From Longimicrobium terrae (GTDB taxonomy: Bacteria > Gemmatimonadota > Gemmatimonadetes > Longimicrobiales > Longimicrobiaceae), in NCBI RefSeq assembly GCF_014202995.1, contig NZ_JACHIA010000023.1, forward strand, positions 1 to 64,000: a DNA stretch of 64,000 nucleotides, written 5' to 3'. The notes beneath the pieces are model-generated. The model had not been told where the DNA came from and did no database searches. It worked only from the letters and a program-made list of their open reading frames with translations. A program made the position numbers and the translations under genes. Below, in pieces: positions 18,689-27,160 of this stretch (its first letter is position 1; each line of letters begins with the position of its first letter).

Positions 18689-18844
18689 GATGATGAGCGC
18701 CTTCCTCGTCGATGCGGCGGCGGATACCGGCCCCGTCCGCTGCGGGTTCGCGGCCGCCGGCTTCCGGGAGCAGAGAGGGTGATGGGGATTGCGCACCGTT
18801 CCGCCGGGACCGCAGCTTGGGCGCACACCAGCGCGGGAGCGGAG

Positions 18845-19543
18845 ATGGCGGAGCCGGCGGGAAAGACGGCCAAGGGCGAGCAGACGCGGGCGCTGATCCT
18901 GGAGACGGCGCTGCAGCTGTTCCGCGAGCGGGGGTACGAGGACACCACCATGCGCGCCATCGCCGAGCAGGCGGGGATGTCGCTGGGGAGCACGTACTAC
19001 TATTTCCGCAGCAAGGAACAGCTCGTTCAGGCGTTCTACCATCGAACGCACGTAGAGCACCTGGCGGTGACGGAAGAGGTGCTGCGGACGGAAACCACGC
19101 TGCGCGAGCGGCTGCGCGGGGTAATGCGCACCAAGCTGCAGACCATTGAGCCGTACCACCGCTTCGCCGGCGTCCTTTTCCGGACGGCGGCGGACCCGGA
19201 AAGTCCGCTCAACCCGTTCAGCGAGGAGTCGGGGCCGACGCGGGAGGAGGCCACCTGCCTCTTCGCCGAGGTGCTGCGCGGCGCGGAAGACCGCAAGATG
19301 CCCAAGGACCTGGAGGCGGAGCTGCCGGAGCTGCTCTGGCTGTACCACATGGGGATCGTGCTCTTCTGGATCCACGACCGCTCGCCGGGCCGCGTGCGCA
19401 CGTGGCGGCTGATGGAGCGCACGGTGGACCTGATCGCCCGCGTGATCTCGCTGAGCACGCTGCCGCTGATGGGGCCGATCCGGAAGGCGGTGCTGCGGCT
19501 GGTGGCGGAGCTGCGGGAGCCGGTGGAGAACGGAAGTGCGTGA
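18845..19543 (+). CDS. TetR-family transcriptional repressor
   Basis: The 232-residue regulator has an N-terminal helix-turn-helix (about 15-62; TTMRAIAEQAGMSLGSTYYYF is its recognition region, split at residue 20 as TTMRAIAEQAGMSLGS and TYYYF) and a long helical ligand domain. ATG 18845 is preferred over starts at 18779 or 18782 because GGAGCGGAG lies just upstream and the protein then begins a few residues before the fold. It closes the operon behind the paired palindromes at 17721-17798, its likely targets. The last codons (AGT GCG TGA) belong to a GTGCGTGAGTGC repeat, so its C-terminus may have been rewritten by repeat insertion. Confidence 0.9.
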   Translation: MAEPAGKTAKGEQTRALILETALQLFRERGYEDTTMRAIAEQAGMSLGSTYYYFRSKEQLVQAFYHRTHVEHLAVTEEVLRTETTLRERLRGVMRTKLQTIEPYHRFAGVLFRTAADPESPLNPFSEESGPTREEATCLFAEVLRGAEDRKMPKDLEAELPELLWLYHMGIVLFWIHDRSPGRVRTWRLMERTVDLIARVISLSTLPLMGPIRKAVLRLVAELREPVENGSA

Positions 19544-19597
19544 GTGCTGGGTGCGTTAGTGCGTTAGTGCGGAAGTACGAGAGTACGAGAGTGCGAC
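19535..19597 (+). repeat. GTGCGTGAGTGC / GAGTACGA repeat block
   Basis: AGTGCGTGAGTGCTGG and GTGCGTTAGTGCGTTAGTGC are followed by AAGTACGAGAGTACGAGAG. The first unit contains the stop codon of the TetR gene. A very similar block is found at 63363-63440. Confidence 0.75.
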
Positions 19598-19693
19598 GGG
19601 GACTTCCCTCTGCGCTGCAATGGGACGCGGCTTGGGGCTGAGGTCCCGGTACGCCCGGGCGACCTGCCTCGCTTGTTCCATGCTTTCGAAAGA

Positions 19694-19723
19694 GCGCCCG
19701 CCTCTCCGAGGAAAGACGGGCGC
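19694..19723 (-). terminator. Probable terminator for the gene ending at 19761
   Basis: GCGCCCG and CGGGCGC pair with a 16-base loop that has further partial pairing. On the minus strand TCTTTCG follows. Confidence 0.5.
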
Positions 19724-19760
19724 AGACGCTGGCCAGAACGATGACCCGCCCGCTCGTTGA

Positions 19761-20426
19761 TCAGTCGTTCTGGCTGGGCGTCATCTGCACGGTCGCGGAG
19801 TCGATGGCCTTGTGTACCGCCCGGTACAGTTCCGACTGCGTCTGCTCCGCCCGCGCCGCGCGCTGAATGATCGGCTCCACGGGCTCGCGCGCAGCGAGGT
19901 CGCGCGTGCCGGCGGGAAGGGAGTAGCCCACGGAGGAGAACACCATCAGCACCTTCTTCTGCTCCACGTCCAGCAGGTTGCGCTCGCCCATTCCCGCCTT
20001 GATGATCCCCAGCACGCGCCCGGGCACATCCGTGGTCTCCGCGCCGATGTAGGCGGCCAGCGCGGCATCCAGCTCCGGCTCCGTCCCGGCCTGCTCCGCC
20101 AGGAACGACTCCAGCGTCCGTGGCGGGAACGGGTTGCCGCCCGCGCCCCGCACCAGGTGCGTCTTTTCCGTCTTGATCAGCCCGAAGAGCGCTTTTCCCT
20201 TTCGCGTCTCCAGCCGCACGGTGCCCGCCTCCACCAGCGCCCACACCGCCGCGTGCACGGCGGCATCCATCAGCTTTTCCGAGTGTACCTTGGCGCCGGT
20301 GGTGAGCAGTTCTTCCTTTCCCGTCAGCATGCCGGCTTCGGGAGCAAAGCGCTCTCCGTTCAGCAGAACGAGCTCGCTGGGTGCAAAGGTGAGGGCGGTG
20401 GCGGTTGCGGTGCTGGCGTGGGACAC
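19761..20426 (-). CDS. Unrecognised cytosolic helical protein
   Basis: The 221-residue protein has no signal or membrane helix. It is predicted largely helical, with a Leu/Ala-rich core (DAAVHAAVWALVEAGTV at about 54-70) next to a basic strand segment (RLETRKGKALFGLIKTEK, about 72-89). The helix-then-charged-hairpin pattern is faintly like GPP34/GOLPH3-type lipid-binding proteins, which would suggest phosphoinositide-like membrane association, but the match is too weak to assign. The start at 20426 is an ATG. It stands alone, divergent from the membrane protein at 20736. Confidence 0.65.
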   Translation of the reverse strand: MSHASTATATALTFAPSELVLLNGERFAPEAGMLTGKEELLTTGAKVHSEKLMDAAVHAAVWALVEAGTVRLETRKGKALFGLIKTEKTHLVRGAGGNPFPPRTLESFLAEQAGTEPELDAALAAYIGAETTDVPGRVLGIIKAGMGERNLLDVEQKKVLMVFSSVGYSLPAGTRDLAAREPVEPIIQRAARAEQTQSELYRAVHKAIDSATVQMTPSQND

Positions 20427-20735
20427 GGCGGTCGTCTCCGGACAGGGAGTGGATCACGGATGAACGGCGGCGGTCGCGCCGCGTTCGATGGAGCGGGAGT
20501 ACGGACGGGCGTAGCAGAGAGTAGCAGATACTCACCGTCACGATATGAATCGCGACGCGGAGGCACAAGTCCGCCCGCTGCAACCTTTCTGTCCGCAGCG
20601 GCGTAGGGTGGCCGGCCACCGGCGGGAGCACGATTCCCGCCGCATGGGGGCGGCGCGCTGCACGGAAGCTCTTTGATCCGTTATGTTTCGCTGTCGTCCG
20701 GGAACTCTGGCTCACGCCGCAAACGGAAACGTCCG
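20427..20735. other. Divergent intergenic region, no gene seen
   Basis: This 309-bp gap separates the helical protein (minus) from a membrane protein (plus) and should hold both promoters. No convincing -35/-10 pair, palindrome or repeat stood out, and the open frames here lack ribosome sites. Confidence 0.5.
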
Positions 20736-21392
20736 ATGAACGATACCACCACCCGCACGCGCCCCACCTCCATCCAGGACCAGCTGCACACCGCGCCGCG
20801 GAGCGCGGTGGCGGCGCAGGTGCACGGGTCGCCCATGCTGCGCGTAGTGCGGTCGATGGACCGGCGCGGGTGGATGGCGCTGGGCGTGATTGTGGCGGCG
20901 GGAACCGTGACGGGCGGCGTGCTGGGCAGCGGGTGGAGCCCGGGATTCGGCTTTCGCGCGGGGCTGATGGGGATCGCGGCCGCGTGGACGGTGCGCGCGG
21001 CGTGGCAGTGGATGCGCACGCCCGGCCGCCGCGCCCGCGCCGGTGACAGCCTGCGCGCCCGCGCGGCCTCGTTCGGCAAGGGCGCGTACGGCATCGTGGG
21101 GCTGGGCTTCTGGCTGACGTTCGAGGCGAAGTCGCTGATGGACAGCGTGCAGAAGGCCGCCGGCGTAGAGGACCTGGTGCGCGACAGCTTTCTGCAGTGG
21201 GTATGGGGCTTCAGCGCCGATTCCATCCTGAACGCCGTGTGGGCATCCATCTGGCCGGTGTACGTGCTGAGCAAGTACGGCCTGGTCGCCGCCGCGGTGG
21301 CGTACGTCACGGTCAACATGATGGAGCGCGTGCGCGAGCGGATCTGGGCGGATGAAGCGCCACCGGCGGAGCCGGTGATCGCGGGACAGTAG
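20736..21392 (+). CDS. Membrane protein of unknown function
   Basis: The 218-residue protein has a polar N-terminus (about 1-45), two hydrophobic helices near 48-68 and 75-90, an Arg-rich loop, another membrane segment around 115-135, an amphipathic region, and a last helix near 180-200. No known family is recognised and no catalytic residues stand out. ATG 20736 is chosen because the upstream codons are basic and lack hydrophobic character. A strong terminator follows directly, so it is probably monocistronic. Confidence 0.65.
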   Translation: MNDTTTRTRPTSIQDQLHTAPRSAVAAQVHGSPMLRVVRSMDRRGWMALGVIVAAGTVTGGVLGSGWSPGFGFRAGLMGIAAAWTVRAAWQWMRTPGRRARAGDSLRARAASFGKGAYGIVGLGFWLTFEAKSLMDSVQKAAGVEDLVRDSFLQWVWGFSADSILNAVWASIWPVYVLSKYGLVAAAVAYVTVNMMERVRERIWADEAPPAEPVIAGQ

Positions 21393-21398
21393 CTGGAG

Positions 21399-21424
21399 CG
21401 GCGGGTGCGGAAACGCACCCGCCG
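21399..21424 (+). terminator. Intrinsic terminator after the membrane protein
   Basis: CGGCGGGTGCG, loop GAAA, CGCACCCGCCG, then TTTTGC; it begins seven bases past the stop. Confidence 0.88.
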
Positions 21425-21570
21425 TTTTGCATCCCCGATCGAGCTCTCCCCGATCTTCCTCGTATCTACCGGCCTCATCCGCCGCGCCCCCGACGGCGCG
21501 GCACGCAACTTACCTCCACGCACGGCAGGCGGATTCGTCCGCAATCCCGTTCCCGCCATCCACCGGACCC

Positions 21571-23202
21571 GTGAAGGCATTCGCCGCGCTGTACGCCGAA
21601 CTGGATGAGACCACCAAGACGGGCGAAAAGGTGGATGCGCTCGCCCGGTACTTTGCCGCCGCTGATCCCGCGGACGCGGCGTGGGCCGTCCATTTCCTGA
21701 GCGGCCGCCGGCCCAAGCGGCTGATCGGCGCGCGCAAGCTGGCGGCGTGGGCCATGGAGGCGGCGGACGTGCCGGAGTGGCTGTTCGCGGAATGCTACGA
21801 GTCCGTGGGCGACTTGGCGGAAACCATCAGCCTGCTGCTTCCCGCCAGCGGCGCGTCAAGCGATCTGCCGCTGCGCCACTGGGTGGAAGAGCGCCTGCTG
21901 CCCCTGCGCGGCGAGGATGAGGAGTCGCAGCGGCGCGTGGTGGAGCGCGCGTGGGCGGAGATGGACGGCGCGCAGGCGTACGTGTGGAACAAGCTGATCA
22001 CCGGCAGCTTTCGCGTCGGCGTGTCGCAGAGCCTGGTGGTACGGTCCCTTTCCCGCCTGGGCGGAGTGGAGGAAGCCGCCGTCGCGCACCGGATGATGGG
22101 CGCGTGGGATCCCACGCCGGAGTTCTACCTGCGCCTGCTTCATGCGGATACGCGGGACGCGGACCTCAGCCGCCCGTACCCGTTCTTTCTGGCGTACGCG
22201 CTGGAGGCGGAGCCGGAAACGCTGGGCGAGGCGGCGGAGTGGCAGGCGGAGTGGAAGTGGGACGGCATCCGCGCGCAGGTCATCCGCCGCGCGGGCGCCA
22301 CGTTCATCTGGTCGCGCGGCGAGGAGCTGATTACGGAGCGCTTTCCCGAACTGGCGCAGGCCGCCGCGCTGCTGCCGGACGGCACCGTGCTGGACGGCGA
22401 GATCATGCCGTGGCGCGACGGACCGCTTCCGTTCGCGCAACTGCAGCGGCGCATCGGGCGCAAGGTGCTGGGCGCCAAGATCCTGGCCGAAGTCCCCGTC
22501 GTCCTCCTCACCTACGATCTGCTGGAGGATGGGGGGATCGACATCCGCGAACGCCCGTTGTCCGAGCGGCGCGCGCGGCTGGAGGAGATGATTCGGAACA
22601 CGCCATCCGCCGGACGCTTTCTCCTCTCTCCCATTGCCGCGGCGGAGTCGTGGGACGACGTGATGCGCGCCTATGCGGACGCGCGCGGCCGGGCGGCGGA
22701 GGGGCTGATGCTCAAGAAGCTGGACGCGCCGTACGGGGTGGGCCGGCGCAAGGGCGGATGGTGGAAGTGGAAGGTGGAGCCGTTTACGCTGGACGCCGTG
22801 CTGATCTACGCGCAGCGCGGCCACGGACGGCGCGCGTCGCTGTATTCCGACTACACGTTCGGCGTGTGGAAGGAGGGCGAACTGGTCCCCTTCGCCAAGG
22901 CGTACTCCGGGCTGACGGACGAGGAAATCCGCAAAGTCGACAGCTTCGTACGCCGCAACACCACGCAGCGCTTCGGCCCGGTGCGGACGGTAAAGCCGGA
23001 GTTGGTCTTCGAGCTGGCGTTCGAGGGGATCCAGCGCTCGCCGCGTCACAAGAGCGGCGTGGCCGTCCGCTTTCCGCGCATGCTGCGCTGGCGCACGGAC
23101 AAGCGCCCCGAAGACGCGGATTCGCTGGAGACGATCTGGGGGTTGATCGAGGGGCGGGAGGCGGAGCAGCGGGAACAGCAGGGAATAGGGAATGGGGAAT
23201 AG
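21571..23202 (+). CDS. ATP-dependent DNA ligase (PP_1105 type)
   Basis: The 543-residue ligase has the nucleotidyl-lysine motif I at Lys229 (WKWDGIRAQ), an N-terminal domain about 1-205 typical of the TIGR04120 family (KAFAALYAELDETTKT; DAAWAVHFLSGRRPKRL), and a C-terminal OB-fold with the late WWKWK motif. It seals nicks using ATP, distinct from NAD-dependent LigA. In many bacteria this family sits with a DEXH helicase, an exonuclease and a PdeM-type endonuclease; none of those is nearby here. Start GTG 21571 begins the conserved domain. The C-terminal residues (QQGIGNGE) come from a GGGAATA repeat that also supplies the stop. Confidence 0.92.
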   Translation: MKAFAALYAELDETTKTGEKVDALARYFAAADPADAAWAVHFLSGRRPKRLIGARKLAAWAMEAADVPEWLFAECYESVGDLAETISLLLPASGASSDLPLRHWVEERLLPLRGEDEESQRRVVERAWAEMDGAQAYVWNKLITGSFRVGVSQSLVVRSLSRLGGVEEAAVAHRMMGAWDPTPEFYLRLLHADTRDADLSRPYPFFLAYALEAEPETLGEAAEWQAEWKWDGIRAQVIRRAGATFIWSRGEELITERFPELAQAAALLPDGTVLDGEIMPWRDGPLPFAQLQRRIGRKVLGAKILAEVPVVLLTYDLLEDGGIDIRERPLSERRARLEEMIRNTPSAGRFLLSPIAAAESWDDVMRAYADARGRAAEGLMLKKLDAPYGVGRRKGGWWKWKVEPFTLDAVLIYAQRGHGRRASLYSDYTFGVWKEGELVPFAKAYSGLTDEEIRKVDSFVRRNTTQRFGPVRTVKPELVFELAFEGIQRSPRHKSGVAVRFPRMLRWRTDKRPEDADSLETIWGLIEGREAEQREQQGIGNGE

Positions 23203-23301
23203 GGAATAGGAAAAGACAGGGGATGACGAGCTTCGATCACCGAATCCCCTGCCCTTTTTCTGTTCCCCCGCGACCTCCGCGACCCCCGCGGCCTCCGCGT
23301 G
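23181..23301. repeat. GGGAATA tandem plus single CCGCGACCTCCGC arm
   Basis: GGGAATAGGGAATGGGGAAT continues to 23210 and overlaps the last eight codons of the ligase gene. At 23264-23301, CCGCGACCTCCGCGACCCCC and CGGCCTCCGCGTGAG match one arm of the fold-back repeats at 32.3 and 40.8 kb, without its partner arm. Confidence 0.7.
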
Positions 23302-23331
23302 AGGGCGGTTTGCGGAGGTGGGGGATGCACG

Positions 23332-23359
23332 AAGGCCCGGCCGATGAGAGCCGGGCCTT
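23332..23359. terminator. Bidirectional terminator
   Basis: AAGGCCCGGC and GCCGGGCCTT pair with an 8-base loop, followed by TTT on the plus strand. It lies between the convergent ligase and folate genes. Confidence 0.8.
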
Positions 23360-23382
23360 TTTGCGTCATCCACCGAACACGA

Positions 23383-23943
23383 TCAGCGGATGAGGTCGCT
23401 ATCGGTTGCGATGGCGTCCATCGGTCGATCCCACGGGTCGGCGGGGATGGCCGCGACTTCCTGCGCGGCGAAGAAGAGGCCGCAGCGGAAGCCGCGCCAC
23501 TCGGGATCCGCCAGCAGACGATCGTAGTAGCCCGCGCCGCGGCCCAGGCGCTGCCGGCCACGGTCCCACGCCAAGCCGGGGATCAGCGCCGCGTCCACGG
23601 CGGACACTTCGTGAATGGGGCACGCGTCCACGTCCGGCTCGCGGATGCCGTAGCGGCCGGGGACCAGTGCGTCGTGACGGTCGACGACGTGCAGCGCGAG
23701 CCGCCGGTCATCCAGGCAGCGCGGATAGACGAGGAGGATGCCGCGGCGCCGCGCCTCGTCCGCGATCACATCGGTCGATACTTCACCGGGGAGCGCGGCG
23801 TACAGCAGCAGTGTGCGCGCGGCGGCGATCTCCGGCACCGTCCACACCCGCGCGGCGATGTCGGCTTCCGCGCGAGCACGCTCCTCCGCGGGGATGGCGG
23901 CGAGCGCCGCCTTTGCCGCCGCGCGGATCTGCTGCTTGGTCAC
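23383..23943 (-). CDS. 5-formyltetrahydrofolate cyclo-ligase family protein
   Basis: The 186-residue protein begins VTKQQIRAAAKAAL, has Arg/Lys residues for phosphate binding, and carries the family's GRGAGYYDRLL motif (glycine-rich turn plus Tyr and Asp) at about 127-137. It converts 5-formyl-THF to 5,10-methenyl-THF with ATP. GTG 23943 overlaps the stop of psuG (GTGA), so the two are translated together. Folate salvage and pseudouridine catabolism have no obvious shared chemistry; the linkage may simply be housekeeping. Confidence 0.88.
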   Translation of the reverse strand: MTKQQIRAAAKAALAAIPAEERARAEADIAARVWTVPEIAAARTLLLYAALPGEVSTDVIADEARRRGILLVYPRCLDDRRLALHVVDRHDALVPGRYGIREPDVDACPIHEVSAVDAALIPGLAWDRGRQRLGRGAGYYDRLLADPEWRGFRCGLFFAAQEVAAIPADPWDRPMDAIATDSDLIR

Positions 23944-24839
23944 CGCACCGCGGCCAGCGCGACGGCGACTTCCGTAGCGACGCGCGCGTTGTTCAGCAGC
24001 AGCGCCACGTTGGTCTCCAGCGAGCGCCCGCCCGTGTGCCCGGCGACGGCGCGCAGCAGGTACGGCGTGACTTCCTTGCCGCGCACGCCCTCCGTACGCG
24101 CGGATTCCAGCGCCGCGGCGATTGCGGAATCCACATCCTCTGACGACAGCGCGTGCTCCTCCGGCGGGGGAACGCAGAGCAGCATGGCGCCGGGCACTCC
24201 CAGGTTGCAGTGCGCACGCCAGATCGCGGCCGCTTCCTCCGCCGTGTCCACGCGCGCGTCCACGGGAAGGCCGCTGCGGCGCGCGTAGAACGCGGGGAAC
24301 TCGTCCGTCCCGTATCCCACGACGAGCACGCCGGCGGTTTCCAGCGCCTCGCGCGTGGCGGGCAGGTCCAGAATGCTCTTGGCGCCCGCGCAGACCACCA
24401 GCATCTGCGTGCGGCCGAGTTCGGTGAGGTCGGCGGAGATGTCGTGGTCCTCGCCGCGGTGCACGCCGCCGATTCCGCCGGTGGCAAACACCTGCACCCC
24501 GGCGCGGCACGCCAGCCACATGGTTGACGCTACCGTCGTCGCGCCGTCCGACTGGCGGGCGATGGGGATGGCCAGATCGCGGGTGGAAAGCTTCAGCACG
24601 CCGTCGCTGTTGGCCATGCGGTCGATCTCCGCGCCGGACAGCCCCACCTGCGGCACGCCGGCGATGACGCCGACCGTGGCGGGAACGGCGCCGCCGTCGC
24701 GGACCGCCTGCTCCATGGCCAGGCCGAGTTCCAGGTTGCGCGGGCGAGGGAGGCCGTGCGCCAGAACAGTGCTTTCCAGCGCGACCACCGGCCGCCGCTC
24801 CGCGAGCGCCGTGGTGACTTCCAGCGAGGTCAGAATCAT
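23940..24839 (-). CDS. psuG: Pseudouridine-5'-phosphate glycosidase
   Basis: The 299-residue enzyme shows the PsuG/IndA signatures: ALESTVLAHGLPRP near 18-31, the Lys/Asp region in TRDL, ATTVASTMW, FATGGIGGVHRG, and the late active-site segment LVVCAGAKSILDL. It reversibly cleaves pseudouridine-5'-phosphate to uracil and ribose-5-phosphate, with Mn. The usual kinase partner PsuK is not adjacent. ATG 24839 is chosen because it precedes the conserved core by about 15 residues. It is the first gene of a coupled pair with the folate enzyme. Confidence 0.92.
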   Translation of the reverse strand: MILTSLEVTTALAERRPVVALESTVLAHGLPRPRNLELGLAMEQAVRDGGAVPATVGVIAGVPQVGLSGAEIDRMANSDGVLKLSTRDLAIPIARQSDGATTVASTMWLACRAGVQVFATGGIGGVHRGEDHDISADLTELGRTQMLVVCAGAKSILDLPATREALETAGVLVVGYGTDEFPAFYARRSGLPVDARVDTAEEAAAIWRAHCNLGVPGAMLLCVPPPEEHALSSEDVDSAIAAALESARTEGVRGKEVTPYLLRAVAGHTGGRSLETNVALLLNNARVATEVAVALAAVR

Positions 24840-24908
24840 CAGTCGTTCATCCAGAGAAAAATACTTCAGATCAGGCGTAGATCGAGATTGGTGCGCGTCC
24901 GCGGGCTG

Positions 24909-25386
24909 ACCCCCCTCCCCCGGCCCCTCCCCGTGCAAACTGCCGCACGGAGAGGGGAGAAGGACAACTCATCTCGTTTCGGAGGGTGTGGCGCGGCCGC
25001 GGGTACCCCTCTCCCCCCGGCCCCCTCTCCCGCAAGCGGGAGAGGGGGAGACCTCAGCGCGAAGGCCGGCTTCGGCGCGCGTCCCCGTGTGACGCCCTCA
25101 CCCCGCGCGCTCCGCGCGACGACCCTCTCCCACGCACAGATGTGGGAGAGGGAGCACACCCCAGCCGGGCGCGGAACGCCAATCGTGGTTGAAGCCCCGA
25201 ACCGGACGCGCCAGCGGCCGGTGTCGGGGGTTGGCGCTGTTTGAGCGGCGGATTCATCCGCTCCGGAAACCGTCCCGCCGGGCAGAGACTCCGCCCATCG
25301 AGATAAACTCTCCGCCCCGAATAACCCTCCCCCAGTCTTTTTTGGGGGAGGGTGGGCCGGTGGTGCCGGCCCGGGTGGGGGCCGCC
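24909..25386 (+). repeat. Composite palindromic repeat, copy 3 (modules E, D, C, B, A)
   Basis: This is the most complete copy. E (CCCCTCCCCGTGCAAACTGC and complement) lies at about 24909-24958, D at 25009-25052, C at 25096-25165, B at 25188-25262 and A at 25325-25386. It fills the 620-bp gap between psuG and the alpha/beta hydrolase gene, along with a GTGCGTGAGTGC-type block at about 25420-25462 that abuts the hydrolase stop. No gene is supported inside. Confidence 0.85.
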
Positions 25387-25459
25387 CGCGAACTCCGCCC
25401 CGCGCACGTCCGTTCCCTCGCACTCACGCACCCAGCACCCCGCACTCACGCACTTCCCG

Positions 25460-26290
25460 TCACGGGAGATTGTCGCGCAGCAGCGCCAGAACCGCCTCGG
25501 GGTTGTCGGTGTTGATCCAGTGCCCGCCCTCCACCAGGTGCAGGTGCACGCGGCCGTTCGCCGTGCCCGCGGCCTGCACGCGGTGCATCGACTCGTCATC
25601 CAGCGTGCTGCTCTGCGTCGCCTTGACGAAGTGGATCTCCGTTCCCGCCGGCGGGCGCACCACCGTCTCCCACAGATCCGTGCGAAAGAAGTCGCGCAGC
25701 ATCTCCTCGAGCACGTCGAAATCCACGCGCCAGCGGTACTTGCCGTCCACGGGCTCCAGGTTGATGGCCATCCACTGCCCCAGCCCCTCCGGATACCCCG
25801 CCGCCACCAGCCCCGCCACCGCCTCCGCGCGCGACGCGAACTCCGGCGGCAGCGCGCGGATGACGTTGATCATCTTCCACGCGCTCCCCTCGGGCTCGCG
25901 CACGGCGGGAGTGGAATCCATCACCCACACCTGCCTGAGCCCGCCGTCCGCGTGGTGCTGCGCGTACATCAGCGCCACCTTGCCGCCGAACGAGTGGCCC
26001 ATGACCGCCGCGGCGTGAAAGTTCAGGCTTTCCACCATGCGGTCCACGTCACCGGCGGCGGCGGCAAGGGTGTGGGGGCCGCTGAACCCGTGAGAGCCGC
26101 CGTGGTTGCGCAGGTCCACCAGCAGCACGCCCCACTCCGGCCGCGCCTCCACCAGCCGCCGCGCGATGGTGCCCCAGTTGCGGCCGCTTCCGTAAATGCC
26201 GTGCAGCACCAGCAGCCACCGCTCGGGCGTGGCGCCGGCGCCCACGACGCGGGCGTGGTGCAGAATGGGAGCGGTGGTCGCGTCAGTCAT
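25460..26290 (-). CDS. Alpha/beta hydrolase, YbfF-type esterase
   Basis: The 276-residue hydrolase has LLVLHGIYGSGRNW (oxyanion HG) near 26-39, DLRNHGGS, nucleophile elbow GHSFGGK around Ser99, and a late catalytic His in VEGGHWINTDNP. The pattern resembles YbfF-like esterases and short acyl hydrolases. It is probably cytosolic. ATG 26290 is well placed. No operon partners are evident: the next gene upstream is a MarR regulator on the other strand. The substrate is not determinable. Confidence 0.86.
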   Translation of the reverse strand: MTDATTAPILHHARVVGAGATPERWLLVLHGIYGSGRNWGTIARRLVEARPEWGVLLVDLRNHGGSHGFSGPHTLAAAAGDVDRMVESLNFHAAAVMGHSFGGKVALMYAQHHADGGLRQVWVMDSTPAVREPEGSAWKMINVIRALPPEFASRAEAVAGLVAAGYPEGLGQWMAINLEPVDGKYRWRVDFDVLEEMLRDFFRTDLWETVVRPPAGTEIHFVKATQSSTLDDESMHRVQAAGTANGRVHLHLVEGGHWINTDNPEAVLALLRDNLP

Positions 26291-26431
26291 CGGCCTGGTC
26301 CATCAAAACGGGAATCGCGCGGAACGCCCACAAACTACCCGCCCCGCCGCTTGCGCGCGACCGGCAGTGCAATCCGCCGGCCCTTCCCCGTCCCGCAGTC
26401 CGCCTTCAGGAGAAACCAGAGGCCGCCGCAA

Positions 26432-26493
26432 CCCTCCCCCAGTCTGTTTTGGGGGAGGGTGGGCCGGTGGTGCCGGCCCGGGTGGGGGCCGCC
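26432..26493 (+). repeat. Composite repeat, copy 4 (module A only)
   Basis: Isolated module A: CCCTCCCCCA / TGGGGGAGGG hairpin around GTCTGTTT, then GGCCGGTGGTGCCGGCC and a G-rich tail. It ends 17 bases upstream of the marR promoter. Confidence 0.85.
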
Positions 26494-26509
26494 GTGGAGC
26501 CGGGGGGGG

Positions 26510-26554
26510 TTGACCATCCGCCGGATTCAATTATCTTAGCTCTGTGATTCTTAG
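26510..26554 (+). promoter_or_regulatory. marR promoter with overlapping operator-like half-sites
   Basis: A -35 TTGACC (26510-26515), 16-bp spacer and -10 TATCTT (26532-26537) precede the MarR gene. TATCTTAG (26532-26539) and GATTCTTAG (26546-26554) overlap and follow the -10. Related TATCTTAG and TAAGAATC halves lie upstream of the YceI gene at 27052-27070, suggesting one regulator for both. Confidence 0.6.
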
Positions 26555-26568
26555 CGCAGAGGTGACCG

Positions 26569-27033
26569 ATGGACGAAAGCAGGGAAGGGATCGATCGGGC
26601 GCTCAAGCTGTCGGTGGTGCTTTCCCGGGCCGCGTCGTCGGTCGCGCGGCATGCGCAGGCAGATGCGGCGCGCCACGGGCTGACCATGGCCGAATTCGCG
26701 GTGCTGGAGGCCCTGTACCATGGCGGCCGGCCGCTGATGCTGGGCGAGGTGCAGCGCAAGATCCTGGTGACCAGCGGCGGCGTGACGTACCTGATCGACC
26801 GGCTGGCGCAGAAGGGGCTGGTGGAGCGCCGCAACTGCGGCAAGGACCGGCGCGCCATCTATGCCGCGCTCACGCCCGACGGCCAGGCGAGGATGGACGA
26901 GATCTTTCCCGTTCACGCACGCGCCCTGACCCACGCGCTGAACGGTTTGACGGCGGAGCAGCAGGAGCAGGCCATCAGCCTCCTCCGTACGCTGGGCAGG
27001 CACGCCGCGGAGGCGTGCCTGGGGGAAGAATAG
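26569..27033 (+). CDS. MarR-family repressor
   Basis: The 154-residue winged-helix regulator has dimerisation helices at both ends and a central recognition region (ILVTSGGVTYLIDRLAQKGL, about 65-84) with wing KDRRAIYAALT. MarR proteins respond to phenolics, quinones or oxidants. It lies upstream of YceI-like, ring-cleavage-dioxygenase-like and MhqD-like genes, the gene set controlled by MhqR in Bacillus, so it may be a quinone sensor. One Cys (NCGKD, about residue 90) could be an oxidant switch. That role is inferred from context. ATG 26569 has AGAGGTGACC upstream. Confidence 0.88.
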   Translation: MDESREGIDRALKLSVVLSRAASSVARHAQADAARHGLTMAEFAVLEALYHGGRPLMLGEVQRKILVTSGGVTYLIDRLAQKGLVERRNCGKDRRAIYAALTPDGQARMDEIFPVHARALTHALNGLTAEQQEQAISLLRTLGRHAAEACLGEE

Positions 27034-27051
27034 ATCTTTCCGCCGTCCATA

Positions 27052-27070
27052 TATCTTAGAAGTAAGAATC
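27052..27070. promoter_or_regulatory. Candidate MarR operator upstream of YceI gene
   Basis: TATCTTAG, spacer AAG, then TAAGAATC form an imperfect dyad 90 bp before the YceI start, sharing halves with 26532-26554 upstream of marR. Confidence 0.45.
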
Positions 27071-27160
27071 AGAGCACTGTAGCATCGCGACGCCTGAACG
27101 GCCCACGGCGGAGCGAACCTGAAGGACCGGGCCCCACATCACAAATCTGGAGATCGCGAC

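Noticed and set aside
24866-25599. Open frames of 100-185 codons within the repeat block
   Set aside because: They are built from palindromic repeat modules and recur with every repeat copy in either orientation, so they are not genes.
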